Shown here piece after piece: positions 24,785 to 25,532 of a stretch of 25,532 nucleotides of DNA. The notes below the pieces were generated by a model. It did not search any database and was not told the DNA's origin. It saw only the letters and a list, made by a program, of their open reading frames with translations. The number at the start of each line of letters is the position of its first letter. The stretch's first letter is position 1. The stretch comes from Glaciecola sp964418575. Lineage in GTDB: Bacteria; Pseudomonadota; Gammaproteobacteria; Enterobacterales; Alteromonadaceae. The stretch lies in contig CAYQMI010000051.1 of NCBI GenBank assembly GCA_964418575.1, positions 1 to 25,532 on the forward strand, given 5' to 3'. The translations under genes and the position numbers were made by a program.

Positions 24785-25000
24785 TTACAATTTTTGCTTG
24801 ATTTGGTCCCATGTCGTCGGGCTAACTTTGCCGCTTTCCAATTCATTACTTCGTTTTTCTGCAAGAGATAACCACTCTTGTTCAACGTCATCATCTGCAC
24901 GTCCATCCATTGCTGATAATAAACAATGAGCAGCTAGAGCTTTCTCTTTAGTACTCATTTGATCAATGCTATCCATAAGCTTTTTAAGAGCTTCCGACAT
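24785..25000 (-). CDS. Addiction-module antitoxin (Unstab_antitox-like)
   Basis: A 71-residue acidic protein, MSEALKKLMDSIDQMSTKEKALAAHCLLSAMDG..., with the helical pattern of the addiction-module component family (TIGR02574 / Unstab_antitox) that accompanies ParE/RelE toxins. The frame opens at a TTG (25018), but ATG 25000 has GGGGA eight bases before it and is the family's usual start. It precedes the toxin gene by five bases and the two would be translated together. The upstream cassette DNA contains a possible promoter (25032-25060), as toxin-antitoxin cassettes normally carry their own. With the toxin frameshifted, it may now be kept without function, or neutralise a related toxin elsewhere. 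Confidence 0.85.
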   Translation of the reverse strand: MSEALKKLMDSIDQMSTKEKALAAHCLLSAMDGRADDDVEQEWLSLAEKRSNELESGKVSPTTWDQIKQKL

Positions 25001-25031
25001 AAAACTATCCCCAAACAATTTGACTGTAATT

Positions 25032-25060
25032 AGTTTAGCAGTTTATAGAAGCAAGAGTAA
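25032..25060 (-). promoter_or_regulatory. Candidate promoter inside the toxin-antitoxin cassette
   Basis: On the minus strand TTACTC (25055-25060) and TAAACT (25032-25037) are 17 bases apart, about 32 bases before the antitoxin ATG. Matches are modest, but a private promoter is usual for such cassettes. Confidence 0.35.
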
Positions 25061-25072
25061 TGAATTTACACA

Positions 25073-25137
25073 CATAGCACCAAATTAAGCGGCGTTGCCC
25101 GCTCTCACGAATGTCCGCTTTAATTTCATTGTTAGCT
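25073..25137 (-). repeat. attC-like site with degenerate R' box (membrane-protein cassette end)
   Basis: On the minus strand AGCTAAC (25131-25137) carries the membrane-protein stop. AAATTAAAGCGG then pairs with CCGCTTAATTT around a loop, with one unpaired A. The R' end is GTGCTAT (near 25073-25080) instead of GTTRRRY, so the site may be inactive for recombination. Length is about 65 nt. Confidence 0.7.
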
Positions 25138-25422
25138 ATCAACACCGTAACATAAACTCCCATTGAAATTTTCGAAACCAATTCCTGCGGCAGACATTAG
25201 TAATATAATAAAGAAAATAACTGAAAGCTTGTTCCACATTTGCCCCCGCGTGCTTAATACCGAATTTGGTAGATACAAATCGCCAAAATATAATTTCCAT
25301 TTTGGCCCCGTATAACCATCAACGTCTGCACATTTTTGCATTCGCCATGAAGCAAAGTTTGTCAACATTATTGAAATAGCGAAAGTTGCTAATAGAAAAT
25401 ATTCGAAGAAAGAACATTCCAT
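25132..25422 (-). CDS. Small two-helix membrane protein, unknown (cassette-borne)
   Basis: A 96-residue protein I do not recognise. It has hydrophobic segments near residues 8-24 and 65-84, a Cys and charged loop between them (WRMQKCADVDGYTGPKWKLYFGD) and a short tail. ATG 25422 is only seven bases after the R' box of the upstream attC, with no ribosome site, which is common for the first codon of integron cassette genes. The stop TAA is within the attC R'' box. It behaves as a single-gene cassette of unknown role. Confidence 0.65.
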   Translation of the reverse strand: MECSFFEYFLLATFAISIMLTNFASWRMQKCADVDGYTGPKWKLYFGDLYLPNSVLSTRGQMWNKLSVIFFIILLMSAAGIGFENFNGSLCYGVDS

Positions 25423-25429
25423 ATCGTAT

Positions 25430-25503
25430 AGCTAACACTTAGGATAAGCAGTTTGGTTGCACTCTTCTGACAAATTAATCCGTCTTCAAAATTTTTGTTA
25501 GGC
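25430..25503 (-). repeat. attC-like recombination site (cassette at the right edge)
   Basis: On the minus strand: R'' GCCTAAC (25497-25503), matching RYYYAAC, then AAAAATTTTGAAGACGGATT, a variable middle, and R' GTTAGCT (25430-25436). AAGACGG faces ACTGCTT in the opposite arm. The 74-nt site resembles the 24421-24489 site in most positions (GAAGACGGATT, TTTGTCAGAA, CCAAAC, GCTTAT, AAGTGTTAG), so the two are diverged copies. Confidence 0.75.
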
Positions 25504-25532
25504 TGCATTTAAATCTAGTCGTTGAACTGTAT
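25498..25532 (-). CDS. Partial cassette gene running off the right edge (3' end only)
   Basis: On the minus strand the frame that ends at TAA 25498-25500 is open to the window edge and reads TVQRLDLNAA then stop. The stop coincides with the R'' box GCCTAAC, as in the other three cassette genes. Only about ten codons are visible, so this is a call by analogy with the neighbours. Confidence 0.4.
   Translation of the reverse strand, partial: TVQRLDLNAA

Noticed and set aside
23800..25532. CRISPR array as an explanation for the repeated segments near the right end
   Set aside because: Repeats are about 70 nt, diverged, and separated by complete genes of 230-500 bases, which fits attC sites and not repeat-spacer units.

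Overview
The window looks like a chromosomal segment of a marine gammaproteobacterium, most likely an Alteromonadales/Alteromonadaceae member. The evidence is the divergent yejK / yejL-pbgA(yejM) block, a DUF6279 lipoprotein, a response regulator fused to TPR repeats, and a valine-degradation operon headed by a site that looks like a LiuR (MerR-family) operator. The assignment rests on gene content and order, not on a search.

Layout. Positions 1-5050 hold separate housekeeping genes: a tandem winged-helix regulator (+), a DUF6279 lipoprotein (-) divergent from an ATP-type 6-phosphofructokinase (+), a Mpo1/DUF962 membrane protein (-) and an M61 peptidase with a PDZ domain (+). 6-Phosphogluconate dehydrogenase (5249-6715, +) has its own promoter, overlapped by a HexR-like palindrome, and a clear terminator. 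Positions 6752-10281 are a tightly overlapping minus-strand operon, yejK > fused double PTPS/QueD-like protein > M23 peptidase > DUF6065-like protein. It is divergent from yejL and a shortened pseudo-sulfatase PbgA homologue (10505-12263). A six-helix membrane protein (+) and an Omp85/BamA-like barrel (-) then converge and overlap, and a 2OG-Fe(II) prolyl-4-hydroxylase-type enzyme (+) lies on the far side of a 509-base AT-rich gap.

Positions 16338-21123 (-) form a valine/methylmalonate-semialdehyde operon: mmsA, isobutyryl-CoA dehydrogenase, 3-hydroxyisobutyryl-CoA hydrolase, mmsB. Its promoter has a 19-bp spacer filled by a 16-bp palindrome, the geometry of MerR-type regulators. A receiver-TPR protein and a glutathione peroxidase (+) follow.

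The last ~1.65 kb (about 23888-25532) reads as a piece of an integron gene-cassette array running on the minus strand. It has DUF523, an addiction module whose ParE-like toxin is frameshifted, a small membrane protein and the 3' tip of a further gene. These are separated by 65-74 nt attC-like sites with GTTRRRY/RYYYAAC ends and bulged stems. Every cassette gene stops with a TAA that is part of the attC R'' box. No integrase is inside the window; if one exists it should lie to the right.

The observations most worth following up are the cassette array, the complementary double-PTPS protein and its operon with YejK/M23/DUF6065, and the reduced PbgA homologue.
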